The notes below the pieces were generated by a model, which saw only the letters and a program-made list of their open reading frames with translations, was not told the origin of the DNA and searched no databases. A stretch of DNA of 64,000 bases. It comes from Rhabditoides inermis (lineage: Eukaryota; Nematoda; Chromadorea; Rhabditida; Rhabditidae). A program made the translations under genes and the position numbers. The first letter of the stretch is position 1. Each line of letters starts with the position of its first letter. The stretch covers positions 293,304-357,303 of the forward strand of contig CAWZYM010000260.1 of the NCBI GenBank assembly GCA_963966185.1, read 5' to 3'. Below are positions 48,001 to 59,371 of this stretch, piece by piece.

Positions 48001-48901
48001 CCAGCCGCGGGCATTGTTTCCACCGCTCACATTGTTGGCGGGTTTCGATTGTTCAAACATTGTTCTACACATGCGTGCATGGTTTAGGCGCGCCACCTGC
48101 GCACACACGACGTGTGCATATTTGGAAAAAAAGGCGAGTTACAACTTTTCTCACTTACTCGTAATTCTCTTCTTATACGTCTCACAGCAAAACTGTATTC
48201 TTATCCTCACGCGATTTCTTTTGAATAGAAAACTACAACATTTCAGTGAAATAACATCACGGTGTATACATACATCTTTAGGGGAACGCAAATGTTACCA
48301 GGCCGACACATCGGACACTCGGGAAAAAAACTTTCGTTTAGTGCGCAAAACTCGAAATCAGACACAGAAAATCAATTCAAGACGTCAAATGCAAATGCAA
48401 ATGTTATTTCACATTTGTACCTTTCTCTGGCAAACACTGTTTTGTTTTGTCGGCATTTTCAAAAATGCCGACAATACTGATTTTTCGTCAAAGTGCGGTT
48501 CTGCGGTTATACAGTTGCGCCAAATTTTATATTAACCACTTTTTCACTTTTTTCGTCGTTTCAGATTTGTATTGCTGTTCGCTGTGTGTTATACTGTACT
48601 ATGAGTCTACGTGATGAATGCGAGATGTATTCAAGTTCAGAACACTTTTCTCAATTGTATTTCGATCCGTCATTTGCGCTCATGTACATTTCTTTTTCAA
48701 CTTTTCTCTGATATACTGTATAACACTGTACTTTCAATGCAATTTTGAGTTTGTGAACTGAAAAATCGAAACTCAACATTGTTGTTGAGTTATAATAGTA
48801 CACTATCCTGAGTGTAAGATCGCAAATAGGGCAAACTCGAACAGAAGTTGATCACGTTTACTTCCAAAAAAGCTTCAATAAGTCTTGTTCCAGACCGCGC
48901 A
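48001..48901. other. Divergent upstream region of the ShKT and str genes
   Basis: About 0.9 kb between two divergently transcribed genes. I see AT-rich sequence, no exon series and no clear repeat. Confidence 0.5.
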
Positions 48902-50914
48902 ATGTGGTCGATTCACCTTCACGTAACCACGGCCTACTTTACGTCTCTTGTTTCCATCGTCTCCAACCTCTTTCTCATCTACGTCATCAAGCGATCGAAT
49001 GCGAAGATCACACTCAAGCAGTACCGCTATCTGCTCGTCATTTTTGCTCTCGTCAATATTTTCTACGCCTTTGCGAATGGATCCGGGACACCGGTGAGCG
49101 GAAAAGTGCACTATAATAGACTTGTTGATCAGGTGTGTCTGTCCGGTGCGGACTCGTTTCTCGTTATGAGCGTGTCTCCGCTGGCCGCTGCTCTCCACAA
49201 CAGTCGCCCCTTCAACCTAGCCTTCTGTTCCACGTTCATTTGCTGCCTTGTCTCCCTCACGTTCCAGTTCGTATACCGGTGTACTGTCCTTTACAGGTAA
49301 TGATTAATTTTTTAACGCTTTGCGAAACTGTGAAAAATTCAGACCTGCGCTTCTGCCGACTCTCATTCGCTACTCGTTTGTGTATTTCTGTGTTGCCGGC
49401 TACTTCATATTCGGGTTCACGTTTGGGATTCAGTTGGGACCGCCGACTGGACAGGGCATACACGAGGTAAGGTCATAGCAGTCACGGACCACTTGTTTCA
49501 TCAGCTCGAGTCGCTGGTCAACGACGTTTACGGCATTGTTCTCAACAAAAACACCGCAGTTGGGTTCAAGTACAGATAGTGTTTGGACCAAATTACCGGT
49601 TTATTTCTGGTTAACCAGAAATTTGGCGCCCTTTTCAAAACCAGCGTCATTTAAAACCAGAAAAAATTGGCCAGGTCATTGGCCGGACCAGATATTTCTG
49701 GTTTTCGGTCGAAAAAACCAGAAATTTCTGGTTCTGGTTTTCATTTGGCCAGTACTGGTTTTGGTTTGGCGGTCGTTCGAGAAATGTGACGTCTCATTGT
49801 CATTTAGCCATGAAATGTCCTCATCATACCTCATCTCATTCGAGAATCGAGAAATGATATTGACCGGTCCAAAAAACCAGAGGTACAAACTACAAAACCA
49901 GAAATTTCTGGTTTTTTGAAAACCAGAAATTTCTGGTTCTGGTTCTGGTTTGGCCAGATTTCTCAAAACCGGTTTATTTTGGCCGGTCATTTCTCTGGCC
50001 AACCAGAAAATAACCGGTCATTGGTTTTATTTTGGCCGGTCATTCGACCAGAAATCTGGTCGATAAATTGGTCCAAACACTAAGTACAGAGTTGTGAGTT
50101 CCATTCATTCGTTCACCAACAACACTAAAAAGTACTTGTATCAAGAACGGCGCATTTGTTTCGAGAGCCGTTGTAGGATATCTGATATGTCTCATGCACA
50201 TGGTTTGGTTTCGATGAGCGTTCACCAAATGTCATTGTTTGTACAGGTTGTTCTACTCAGTATCATTGTGATCTCGTGCGTGCTGACTGTTGGCAAGTTT
50301 CAACGAGGCAACTTGAGCGCTGTCTTCAGACGCACGCAGATTCTGCTCTTTCGCGCTCTCATACTGCAGGTGAGTAGACATATTTTCTATGCCGTATTCC
50401 GTATATAGGCCAACTGTGATTTACGTCGTTTTCTGGAAAGACTAGACGAGAACAACCTTTCTGAACACACGAACGTTAAAACAAATCTCACAAAAAACAA
50501 TAGCGGATTACCATTTCAGTCCGTTGTTCCCGTTGTTTTCAATTTCGTCCCGGTGATTCTCTCCGCAACGCTTCCGATCTTCGGATTTGAGATTCCCATG
50601 TCGAGGGGTCTTGTAGCTGCCGTCTCCATCTATCCTATATTCGATCCCGTCATTGTCATATACTTCATCCGCGATCTGCGGGAAACCGCTGCTGGCATTT
50701 TCAAAGGTAATTTCAAGATACTTATTCTAGTTCTAGACCAGCAAAGTACATTAGGTCGATTGTAGTCATACTATGCACTTGGCTAAACGTACGCGGACTG
50801 TGTGGAACTGAAAGAAAAGGAGACAAAACTGTTTCTTTACTTCTTTTAGTGCACACAGTTGTCTTAGTCAACCCGCGTCGCAAACCACCACAACTTGTGT
50901 TCCAATCTTATTGA
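48902..50914 (+). pseudogene. Str-type nematode chemoreceptor, exon 4 broken by a MITE
   Basis: Str proteins are nematode seven-transmembrane chemosensory receptors. Exons: 48902-49093, 49133-49296 (the 39-bp intron between them is in frame and could also be read through), 49343-49466, 49505-49576, then after the insertion 50091-50093, 50247-50369, 50520-50706 and 50850-50914. Landmarks: SNLFLIYVIKRSNAKITLKQ, YRYLLVIFALVNIFYA, FQFVYRCTVLYRPALLP, FRALILQSVVPVVFNFVP and the closing YPIFDPVIVIYFIRD. Without the insertion all phases agree and the product would have about 309 residues. The MITE's first three bases, TAG, fall in frame after the codon for Arg, so translation now stops there, before the fifth helix. 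Every other exon is open, so the loss is recent. Confidence 0.85.
49577..50082 (+). mobile_element. hAT-type MITE, copy 1, inserted in the str exon
   Basis: 506 bp with terminal inverted repeats TAGTGTTTGGACCAA...TTGGTCCAAACACTA. It is flanked by a perfect 8-bp direct repeat AGTACAGA (49569-49576 and 50083-50090), the target duplication size of hAT transposons, and the TAGTG ends fit hAT termini. The interior is rich in CCAGAAATTTCTGG and CCGGTCA motifs in both orientations. No coding capacity for a transposase. Confidence 0.95.
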
Positions 50915-50969
50915 ACATCGTTGTGGAATCAAACTTCCATTCGAACTTTGCGAGTATCGATAATCTATA

Positions 50970-51559
50970 GGGTATCCCCCCGGTTCACGGTACGGCAACC
51001 ATCTCGCCGCATTTTTTCCAGACATCATTTTGTCGCATATAGCCGCGCTATCGGCCCGCGCAAGACCATTCGACCGCGCGAATCGCGCGCTTTGCGGTTT
51101 GATTTTAGGGAAATGAGGGTCATTTGCAAGTCTAATGAAGCAGAGTTTTCCATCTTCTAGAGCTTATAATTCCTTTCGGAATTAATGAATCTTCACAGAA
51201 ATTCAACTCCGGCTGCATGACAGTATTCCCTAGAGGACTGTTTTTCCCGGTTTCGGAATTTCGTCTTTGTTATATTGATATCGATTGAAAAACTCTAATT
51301 TTCAGTCCCTTTTATAGGGGGAAACTAGAAAACTTTATAACTCTCTTCAAAATGGTGCTACAGCTCCCAGTTTTCGAGGAAGTGTGCCCCGATAGTGTAC
51401 CCAAAGGACTGTTTTTCAACATTGTGAATTTGCTTTGGATTTTAGCGTATCTTGGACAAGAAACACCAAAAAACGCAAAATTTGCATAAAATTCTCGTCA
51501 TTTCGCACTCGTCTGACCGACCGCCGTTAATTCGCGTACCGTGAAAATGGGGAATACCC
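50970..51559 (+). mobile_element. TA-flanked MITE (Tc1/mariner-like ends)
   Basis: Terminal inverted repeats GGGTATCCCCCCGGTTCACGGTACG-type and its near-complement at 51535-51559 (GGGTATYCCC and TTCACGGTACG blocks shared), flanked by TA on both sides. The 590-bp interior has no transposase frame. It lies 55 bp beyond the stop of the str gene. Confidence 0.8.
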
Positions 51560-51712
51560 TATTTTAAACGCAATAACGTCGTTTGCGTTAAATAAGATTA
51601 GGTTTACCTGACTAAACTACAAACCAAAATTGTCAGAAAATAGGCCATCGTTTCTTTAAATCTAATTTACCGCTCTACAAAAGTTTCACTACCAATCACG
51701 CCCCCCCCCCCC

Positions 51713-51713
<1 letters not shown>

Positions 51714-51751
<38 letters not shown>
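51714..51751. repeat. (CT)n microsatellite
   Basis: CT run preceded by a C homopolymer; 18 bp from the possible donor of the Cys-rich minus-strand exon. Confidence 0.95.
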
Positions 51752-51753
<2 letters not shown>

Positions 51754-51768
51754 AGCCGGAAAGTTCAC

Positions 51769-51935
51769 CCGCCCAGTCCACTTGCAGCGCAGTCGACGTC
51801 TGTGATGAGCTTGATGATGCGACACAGCGTGTACGGGCAGTCGTCGTTCATCCACTCCTCCTCCATCCACCCCATCAACGAGCGAGGCGTGTCGTCGGCG
51901 CACGGCTCGCACGTCACTATGCCACCGTCGAGCGT
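51769..51935 (-). pseudogene. Cys-rich exon, possibly ShKT-related fragment
   Basis: Bounded by TAG acceptor and GTGAAC donor, it encodes IVTCEPCADDTPRSL, NDDCPYTLCRIIKLITDVDC. The DC....LC...........C spacing is like the middle of a ShKT domain but the final CxTCGxC is not in this exon. No partner exons were found, so it may be a gene fragment. Confidence 0.3.
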
Positions 51936-52116
51936 CTATCACGCGCCACGCGCACCGCGCGCCACACTTGCGTCCTGAGTACCGTTTGAATCAGTCTGAC
52001 AGTGATTTCGTTTTCTAAAAAAATCTGAAGTTTTTTTTTTGATTTATGAACGACTAACAGTACAGCACGCATCTCTACTCAGAACTTAGTAGTCAATCAA
52101 ACAATCAACCTACAAT

Positions 52117-52367
52117 TCATTCCGAATCGTAAACATGATTCTGACATATACAACACAAAATTAGACGTTTGTAGGTTTTCGCGCCCAATGAAATATGCAG
52201 TTTTACTGACACAGTTTTTGCAGTTTTGATCTTAAAGCGCAATCGTGTTGCGGACCACACCATTGAATCAGTGAAAACGTAGAAGGTGATGATCAGTATC
52301 CAATAATATTCCAAATGCGCGGCAACTCCAAAATCCACCTCTGCCCAGAAATGCTGGATGCGACTGA
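52117..52367 (-). pseudogene. C-terminal exon of an unrecognised membrane protein
   Basis: After a TTTTTTGCAG acceptor the frame encodes VSRIQHFWAEVDFGVAAHLE, a hydrophobic EYYWILIITFYVFTDSMVW segment, a basic stretch and a stop. Upstream exons could not be found on the minus strand, so this is probably a fragment. Confidence 0.3.
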
Positions 52368-52734
52368 CTGCAAAAAACGATATCAACTTCACATAGTGAC
52401 TCGTTTTTCAAGCTAGGATTGCTGCCTTTCATGTGGGCTACTTCGCGGGGTCCAGCGTTTCTTACATGGGATTCCAGAAAACATGTATATTTATATCTAT
52501 ATCTATAACTTTAATCATTAATTAAGGTACGATGCTATGTTGCCATAAAAAAAGAAGTTTTGTAGTGGTACTAAATTGGAACTCAAAACATTCGTTTCAA
52601 CAAATAATTTGCGACTTATGAAACGTTATGATTGACGTATATTCCCGTCAGTCATAACAAGTAGCTGACTATGACTTACAATAACTTTGAGTTGGAAAAA
52701 ATCGTTTTGTCATCATTTTTTTCAAATTGTAACA

Positions 52735-52834
52735 CGATTATTGTGTATTGTTTCCTCAATCGTTTCAATATTTCTTCGAACTGATAATACTTTGTACAAT
52801 CAAGTTGTGTTTTTTTTCACGAAACATCATACAT
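52735..52834. repeat. Dispersed repeat fragment, copy 1
   Basis: About 100 bp beginning CGATTATTGTGTATTGTTTCC recur at 59274-59371 in the same orientation with scattered differences. Confidence 0.75.
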
Positions 52835-53469
52835 CGGCAAATTTTCTGTTTCTCTCGATATTCGCTTCCGGTTTGGCAGTGACACTAACAACTTACAGTC
52901 GCTTTCCAGTCATAAAAAGTTAAAGCCGACAAACTATTTTCCGTGGTGGTTGACGTATGTGCTGTTTAACAAAAAGGTTTTTTTCCCATAAAAATCAGTG
53001 AACCGTGTTTCATATAAATGTACTTTATGCCAGTTACCTTTGCTTTGTTTCAAACGTACCGTATGTTTCAGTATTGTTGATTGTCAAGACATGTAGGCAT
53101 ATATTCATCTGGTTTATCAATCCGTTCATAATAATAATACTAACAACAATACTAATAATGGTTTATCCATAGGCGCAGACAAAACACGAAATACAAACTG
53201 GTGCGGAATGTACAAAAGTTCAGTGTTTAGTCCCCGGATGGGTCCTTGGAGGGTATTGCTCCCTATAGCAAAGCTTCATCCGGTGGGTAGCATCTTTCGA
53301 GAATCTTCTTCCTTCGTCCATATAGAGTATGCGGCCTTAATTCGTCTTCGAACGCGTGAGCCATATGGACCACGTTGCCTCTAACGTCGAACGTTTTCGA
53401 ACTTCTCTCGACCATTTGCGTTGATCCATTCGTCATCATCACGTTGCGAAATCCAAGAAATCCGTGAGT

Positions 53470-53712
53470 TACCCACTAGTGCACTCCCAACAGGCTTATT
53501 CGGCTCCTCCTTATCGTCTCACAGTGAACGGCTCCGGACATCGATCGATAACAGTGACGTACTTTTCTTCCGGTCGCGGGTGCCGCCGTCGCCCTTCAGT
53601 TCGATTTCGCGTTGTACCTTCTTTTCCTCCAATCGAGAATCCGCGCTTCGCCCTACTAGTGCACTCTCAACAGGCTTAATCGGCGTCGCCTTATCGTCTC
53701 ACAGTGAACGGC
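53470..53712. repeat. Two direct copies of a ~63-bp block, 180 bp apart
   Basis: CCCACTAGTGCACTCCCAAC and CTTATCGTCTCACAGTGAAC flank each copy (53470-53532 and 53650-53712), suggesting a partial tandem duplication of a 180-bp unit. Confidence 0.8.
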
Positions 53713-54392
53713 CTCAATTCGAGAATCAGTTGATACTCCACAGAAACTCATCTCCGAGCGGCGGCGGCGGTGACTTTTATTGTCGTCGGTTGGTCATTCG
53801 AGGGAGCGCGGGAAGGGGCAACCGCTCACGGGGACGGGAAAATGAGAAGTGACCATCGCCTTCAGTGATTCATTTTCGAAAATCTTCTTTTTTTCTGTCA
53901 TCTTATTCGCAGTCACGCTTAAATAAACAATATATTCGTTATTGTTATAACATACTCATTAAAGGCACAGCAACGCATTGTTCTGTGAGTTTTGTCTTTA
54001 GGTCAATGCTTGAGTCATAATTACGCCAAGCAAACAAAAAAAACGCAAAACGACAATAACACGTTACTTTGACGGTTATCAAAATGCGCTCGCAAAGCTT
54101 GGTGAGGTGACTGCTTCAGCTGCCGCAGTCTAGAGCAAATGTGCGCAGGACAATTGACTAAACACTTTGAGAAACTGTCTTACTACGTGTCGCCGAACTG
54201 TTTTGTTCTCGTTGGCTGATCCACATGCGCTCCATCTGTTGAATGGTACACTGAGGAACAGCAGATGTCATTTTGAGAACGAGGAGCAAAATTATATATG
54301 TCCTTTTGTAGATGTGACACAAAGAAGTGTACGATATCATCAACGTTGTCGGAGAACAAACAATTTCTGAATAACTTTTAATTTTTGTGTGT

Positions 54393-54398
<6 letters not shown>

Positions 54399-54444
<46 letters not shown>
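54399..54444. repeat. (CT)n microsatellite
   Basis: Pure CT run about 220 bp upstream of the srt start codon. Confidence 0.95.
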
Positions 54445-54451
<7 letters not shown>

Positions 54452-54667
54452 CCTTTCTCTCTTATTCTCATTTACGCCGTTTTCTGTGACGTATAGTCAT
54501 TCTTTCACTACAAAGCGAAACGTAATATGACGCATGTGTTATGTTTGAATCTTGAAGTATCTTTGAATTCCTAGTATTACAAGTTATCGTAGTATGTTCT
54601 GTTTGTTGCCTGTTTTTTTCAAACATACATAAACCACGGAGCATATGTTGTGCACACGTTTCAGACT

Positions 54668-57600
54668 ATGGCAAGGCTCGTGAACCTCAATGAAACCGGC
54701 TACTTCATCATCGGATTGATATACCTCTTTCTGTCGTTGATCATGTTGAGTTTTCACGGCGTCATGATTTATGTGAGTTTTTCCCACAGCTGCGAAAACG
54801 TGATCTCATCATTCATCAGATGTTGTCTGCCTCACGCCAGTCGTGGCCTGTAGGCGTTATCATCATGTTGGCGATTTCGTGCTTGGACATCGTACAGCTC
54901 ATCTTTCATTGTTTCGTGGCGTACTACATGATCGAACATGACTTGACGCTGTTCGAATTCATGGTACGTCGCTATCGGCTGACAGCACTCCAGTGAAGTG
55001 CGATCAGTGTCAACAATCCCAATTTCAGACGCCGCTCTTCTCGACGGCGTGGCTTGGAATGATAGTACTGTCGACCCACTTGACCATTCACCAATTTCTC
55101 TACACTTTGTTCGCCAAGCGACCCTCGTTCAAGCAATTTATGGAGGCAAAATCAAAGGTTTGTACATTGTCAAAGTCTGATTTTAGTTTAACTCGCGTTT
55201 TAGTATCTTCTCTGGATCGAACTCATCATTCTTGCCATTCACTCGACTCTTCTCTTTTACACGCAAGCCGGGATGATTATTGATATCAAATGGATGAAGT
55301 TTGGGTAAGTGAAAGTGATAGGTACAATAATAGATATATGTCACTGAAAGGTTTAACAAAAGAACAGACTTTATTGTGTTTTTACAAACAGAGCGCAAAC
55401 ATACTACATGTCAATGACAGACAGTGTACATTTCTCATTTAATCACTGCTACCTAACGTGAAAGTACCACAAATTTACTATCAAATTAAGGGCGGCGCGC
55501 AGCGCCGCCCGTTTGTCTTGATCTTTGACGCGCGCAGCGCGTCACCCCCAAGGCATACTCAATTTCCTCTATCGTCGAGATATTACATGATAACTAGTGA
55601 AGAATGGCTAGTTTACTCGTAGTAGAACTTCATTTCGACTAGCTAGTAACTTGCTAGGTGATGGAACTGCTTAGAAGATGAAGGGAAGAAGATAGAAATT
55701 AGTAACGTGTGTAGCGCGCGTCAATGAGCGACCGGCAGAGGCGTGAGTAGTGTTTGGACCAATTTATCGACCAGATTTCTGGTCGAATGACCGGCCAAAA
55801 TAAAACCAATGACCGGTTATTTTCTGGTTGGCCAGAGAAATGACCGGCCAAAATAAACCGGTTTTGAGAAATCTGGCCAAACCAGAACCAGAACCAGAAA
55901 TTTCTGGTTTTCAAAAAACCAGAAATTTCTGGTTTTGTAGTTTGTACCTCTGGTTCTTTGGACCGGTCAATATCATTTCTCGATTCTCGAATGAGATGAG
56001 GTATGATGAGGACATTTCATGGCTAAATGACAATGAGACGTCACATTTCTCGAACGACCGCCAAACCAAAACCAGTACTGGCCAAATGAAAACCAGAACC
56101 AGAAATTTCTGGTTTTTTCGACCGAAAACCAGAAATATCTGGTCCGGCCAATGACCTGGCCAATTTTTTCTGGTTTTAAATGACGCTGGTTTTGAAAAGG
56201 GCGCCAAATTTCTGGTTAACCAGAAATAAACCGGTAATTTGGTCCAAACACTAGGCGTGAGCGATTGGACCAAGCTATTTCGAAGGTTTCTAATTTAAAT
56301 ACATTCGTATATAACACAACATTGTTCGGCAACACAAGATCTATCAGTTTCAAAAAAGCGGGAATCACAGAAACTGTTTTATAATTTCAAACCAGTGAAT
56401 ATTACTATGTAGATAGTGTTGTATAAGTTATTTGTATTTTCAATCATGACATTCTGACTAGTGAGTTTGTAATATGTATGTTTTATGTTCGTAATTCACC
56501 ATGTGAAAAAAAGTTTCTTCGAAATTTGAGAAAAGGACATCCATTCTCTTTCGAAAAGTACGTAAGTGAAGAGAAGAGGTTTGTCTGGATCTGATTCAAC
56601 AAAAGCACATGCATAAAAGCTCTTTGCAGCTGACTAAAATATCAAAACAAACCTGCTCTTTCGAATATATGAAAATAGAACATACATATCATGCAGTATG
56701 ATAATTTATTTATAGTGAATTATAATAAAAATTTGGCCTATTTCACAGTCACCTTACACTATATATTTTTTAATGTTTAAAAACACAATGCAGTGTGATT
56801 CGAAAGAGCAGGTTTGTTTTGATATTTTAGTCAGCTGCAAAGAGATTTTATGCATGTGCTTTTGTTGAATCAGATCCAGACAAACCTCTTCTCTTTACTT
56901 ACGTACTTTTCGAAAGAGAATGGATGTCCTTTTCTCAAATTTCGAAGAATACAACAATACTTGTTATCTTATCTGAGACATCTGTGACAAAAAACCTACT
57001 CCAGTTGTCTAGTGCAGTCACTAGGATCAGTTCAAACGATCAAGTCTACTTCCTTCAGACGAGCACTAGTTCTTCTTTACTTAGTTCTTTTTTGCTGCTG
57101 TTCACACAGCCTTTTCTACTGATAGTATGCTAGTACTAACACTGTCTGGATTGGATTGTTATGAATTAAACTGCCTAGAAATGTTTTTTTTTCAGTTGTT
57201 TTGTAGCTTGTTCTTTTCTCCCGCGCTGAATGGGAAAATATTGTATATCTAGATACATCAACCAAACAAACTTAGATATAATATAACAAGGCGAAAACAG
57301 AATCAAAAAGAGTAAAATCAAATGGAAAACAAAAAAAAAAGAACATACAAGAAAAACATGAAAAAATGACATGAAACAGAGAACGGAAAGACACAGGAAA
57401 AAAAAAGATTTTTTTTCATGCAGATACGACCATAACTGGGGTCGTTGGTTTGTTTCACTCGACATAGCCAGCAACTACGTCGGCTCACTTGGCTGTCTCC
57501 CATTCAGTCTCGCAATGATCTTTGTGATTAAGTTGAACGTGAGTGCATGTCAATATTCTATTCACTCGAAAAATTTACTTGCTAGGAAAATGTTCAGATT

Positions 57601-59152
57601 TGTTTTCGCTCATCCAAAAGTCTTGTACCACATCCTATTAAAAAATTGTTCTGACCGGTCATACGTTTTTAGATAACACAATTTGAAACTTCTAAATGCG
57701 CTTCAATTTGACTTTTTTTGCGCACTGACTCACATTTGCTTTTTGCTTTTGATCGGGACGATCCGATGTGATCTGTTAACGAGAGCGTTGGTTTACTACT
57801 CATATTTAAGCTTTCAGTCCAAACCCCTATCTGTTTGGAAACGAGTTTCGTCAATTCTGAATGATTGTCTTTTCATAGATGATCCACATTTCAGAATTAC
57901 GTTCCGCGCGCAGTGGAGAAGAGCATCATTCTGCAGGTGCTCTCGTCGACCACTATCATGTGTGTCACTCTGTTTGTATGGGAGTTCGAGGTTGCTTGGT
58001 TCGGCGACACCCTGCTAGGTTTGCAAGTTAACCTAAAATATAATCGCAAATGTGCCACGTGTTTTGGGTGTTCAAAGGGAGTGTACCCTCTGAATCTGGG
58101 TGTATGCGTAGATATAACATGTCCGTGTTTACGATTCAATGAGTATATTATGATAATGCAAATATACATTCTGAAACAAATTAGTTTTAAAAAACCATTT
58201 GAAAATTGGAGTGAGAAATCGTAGAATCTAATAACTTTCAATCAGCTCGGGGGTGTGTGCACAACTTGCACGAAGTTACACAATTTGACCACACTATCGG
58301 CTGTTTCATTAACGACAATTTATTTCCATGTGTTTATATTGTTTCTTATGTCATTCTTATTTTGGATAACATTTTCAATATGTGTTTCTTTTACGAATTT
58401 GGCGGGAACAGCTGATAGAAAAATGATCTGCTAAACGCAGTAAGTTCTGTAAAAATCATAACTCATATCGTTGCGTAAATATGCGTATCATAGTGGATTT
58501 AAAAGAATTTTTGATAAATTTTTAATTTCATTGTTTTTCATCACAAACAACCACAAACGACATGAAAATATTTCTAAAAGGCATTGATAATACATTCGTG
58601 ATAATTTTTATTATGGGCCTCAGAGGGTACACTACCTTTAAACATAGCTTTGACATCTTTCGTGAAACCCTTTCACGGCTTTCGAAGTTATTTTCACGTA
58701 GCTTACGTAGCATGACAGAAATAGTAAACCACTGCTTTGCTAACAATGCACTTTGCTGCTTGGTGCTTCAAATTCTAGGTATAAACATCGTTTTGACACG
58801 TGGAGCACTCGAAGTCCGCGATAATGCGGCTTTTTGAGATTGTAGAGTGTATTGAATCATGCGCATTTTCACTGCTCAAGATTTTTGTTCCTATTAAAAC
58901 CGTTTAGAGCCCAATAAAATGTTTTTTTTCAGGAGTTGCCCTCACTCAGCTGTTGTGGCCTTTGTGGAACGGAACTCTAGCAGTCACTTACGTCATTTTC
59001 AACACGTAACATCACCTTATCGTCTTATGTCTTGTAAATAGTATAATTTCAGTATGCGCTCGTCAAAAATCAAGAAAAGCGGTGCTTCGACGATATCATT
59101 CAATGACACTTCTCGCCGACAACACACGTTTCGCTTGACCAAACGAAATTAA
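54668..59152 (+). CDS. Srt-type nematode chemoreceptor (7TM)
   Basis: Eight exons join in frame to 296 residues: 54668-54772, 54820-54963, 55029-55157, 55204-55304, 57424-57538, 57895-58018, 58933-59005 and 59053-59152 (TAA). Helices are visible in order: YFIIGLIYLFLSLIMLSF, VGVIIMLAISCLDIVQLIF, AWLGMIVLSTHLTIHQFLY, LLWIELIILAIHSTLLFY, YVGSLGCLPFSLAMIFVI, IILQVLSSTTIMCVTLF and LWPLWNGTLAVTYVIFNTMR. The last one matches the Srt closing motif (W...NG.P...Y...N.T.R). The ATG is three bases after a TTTCAG acceptor, suggesting trans-splicing. Intron 4 (2.1 kb) is filled by nested mobile elements; intron 6 is 0.9 kb. All exons are open, so the gene is probably functional. Function is inferred from family only. 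Confidence 0.85.
55492..55575. repeat. Paired GC-rich hairpins, dispersed copy 2
   Basis: Inverted copy of the paired hairpins at 29706-29805, followed by CACCCCCAAGGCATACTC as in copy 1. Here it is directly next to the hairpin element. Confidence 0.85.
55577..56930. mobile_element. Hairpin-type non-autonomous element, copy 2, with nested hAT MITE
   Basis: Inverted arms at about 56543-56660 and 56800-56921 (ATTCTCTTTCGAAAAGTACG and complement), plus a left flank that matches 28038-28475 of copy 1 in inverted orientation. The flank is interrupted at 55748 by the MITE. It sits in intron 4 of the srt gene. Confidence 0.8.
55748..56253 (-). mobile_element. hAT-type MITE, copy 2
   Basis: 506 bp, the same length as copy 1 and nearly identical in the opposite orientation, with TAGTG...CACTA ends. 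Flanked by a perfect 8-bp duplication GGCGTGAG (55740-55747 and 56254-56261). The unoccupied counterpart of this site exists inside the related element near 28310-28335. Confidence 0.95.
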
Positions 59153-59273
59153 TTGTGATATAAAATGGTTCCTGTTCATCTGTAGACTAGTTAATGTGAA
59201 TTGGTTGTCAAATAAAAGTGAACTACAAATAAAAGTGCACGAAGATTTATAACATTCAATCAAAACATTCAAC

Positions 59274-59371
59274 GCGATTATTGTGTATTGTTTCCTCATT
59301 CAATACTACCTCGAACTGTGAATACTTCGTACAAAGAAGTTGTGTTTTTCTCACGAAACATCATACTGTCC
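59274..59371. repeat. Dispersed repeat fragment, copy 2
   Basis: Matches 52735-52834 over about 100 bp, ending CACGAAACATCATAC in both. Confidence 0.75.

Larger units (their letters stand above)
52836..54667. other. Region without a resolved gene upstream of the srt receptor
   Basis: Contains a 180-bp-spaced direct duplication (53470-53712) and a CT microsatellite. I could not assemble an exon series. Confidence 0.4.

Noticed and set aside
47351..48535. 394-codon plus-strand frame
   Set aside because: It is antisense to the ShKT gene; the minus-strand exons have a signal peptide, two ShKT domains and consistent splice phases.
49536..49919. Plus- and minus-strand frames of 108-127 codons within the MITE
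   Set aside because: They recur identically in both MITE copies, are low in complexity and reflect the palindromic CCAGAAATTTCTGG motif, not a protein.
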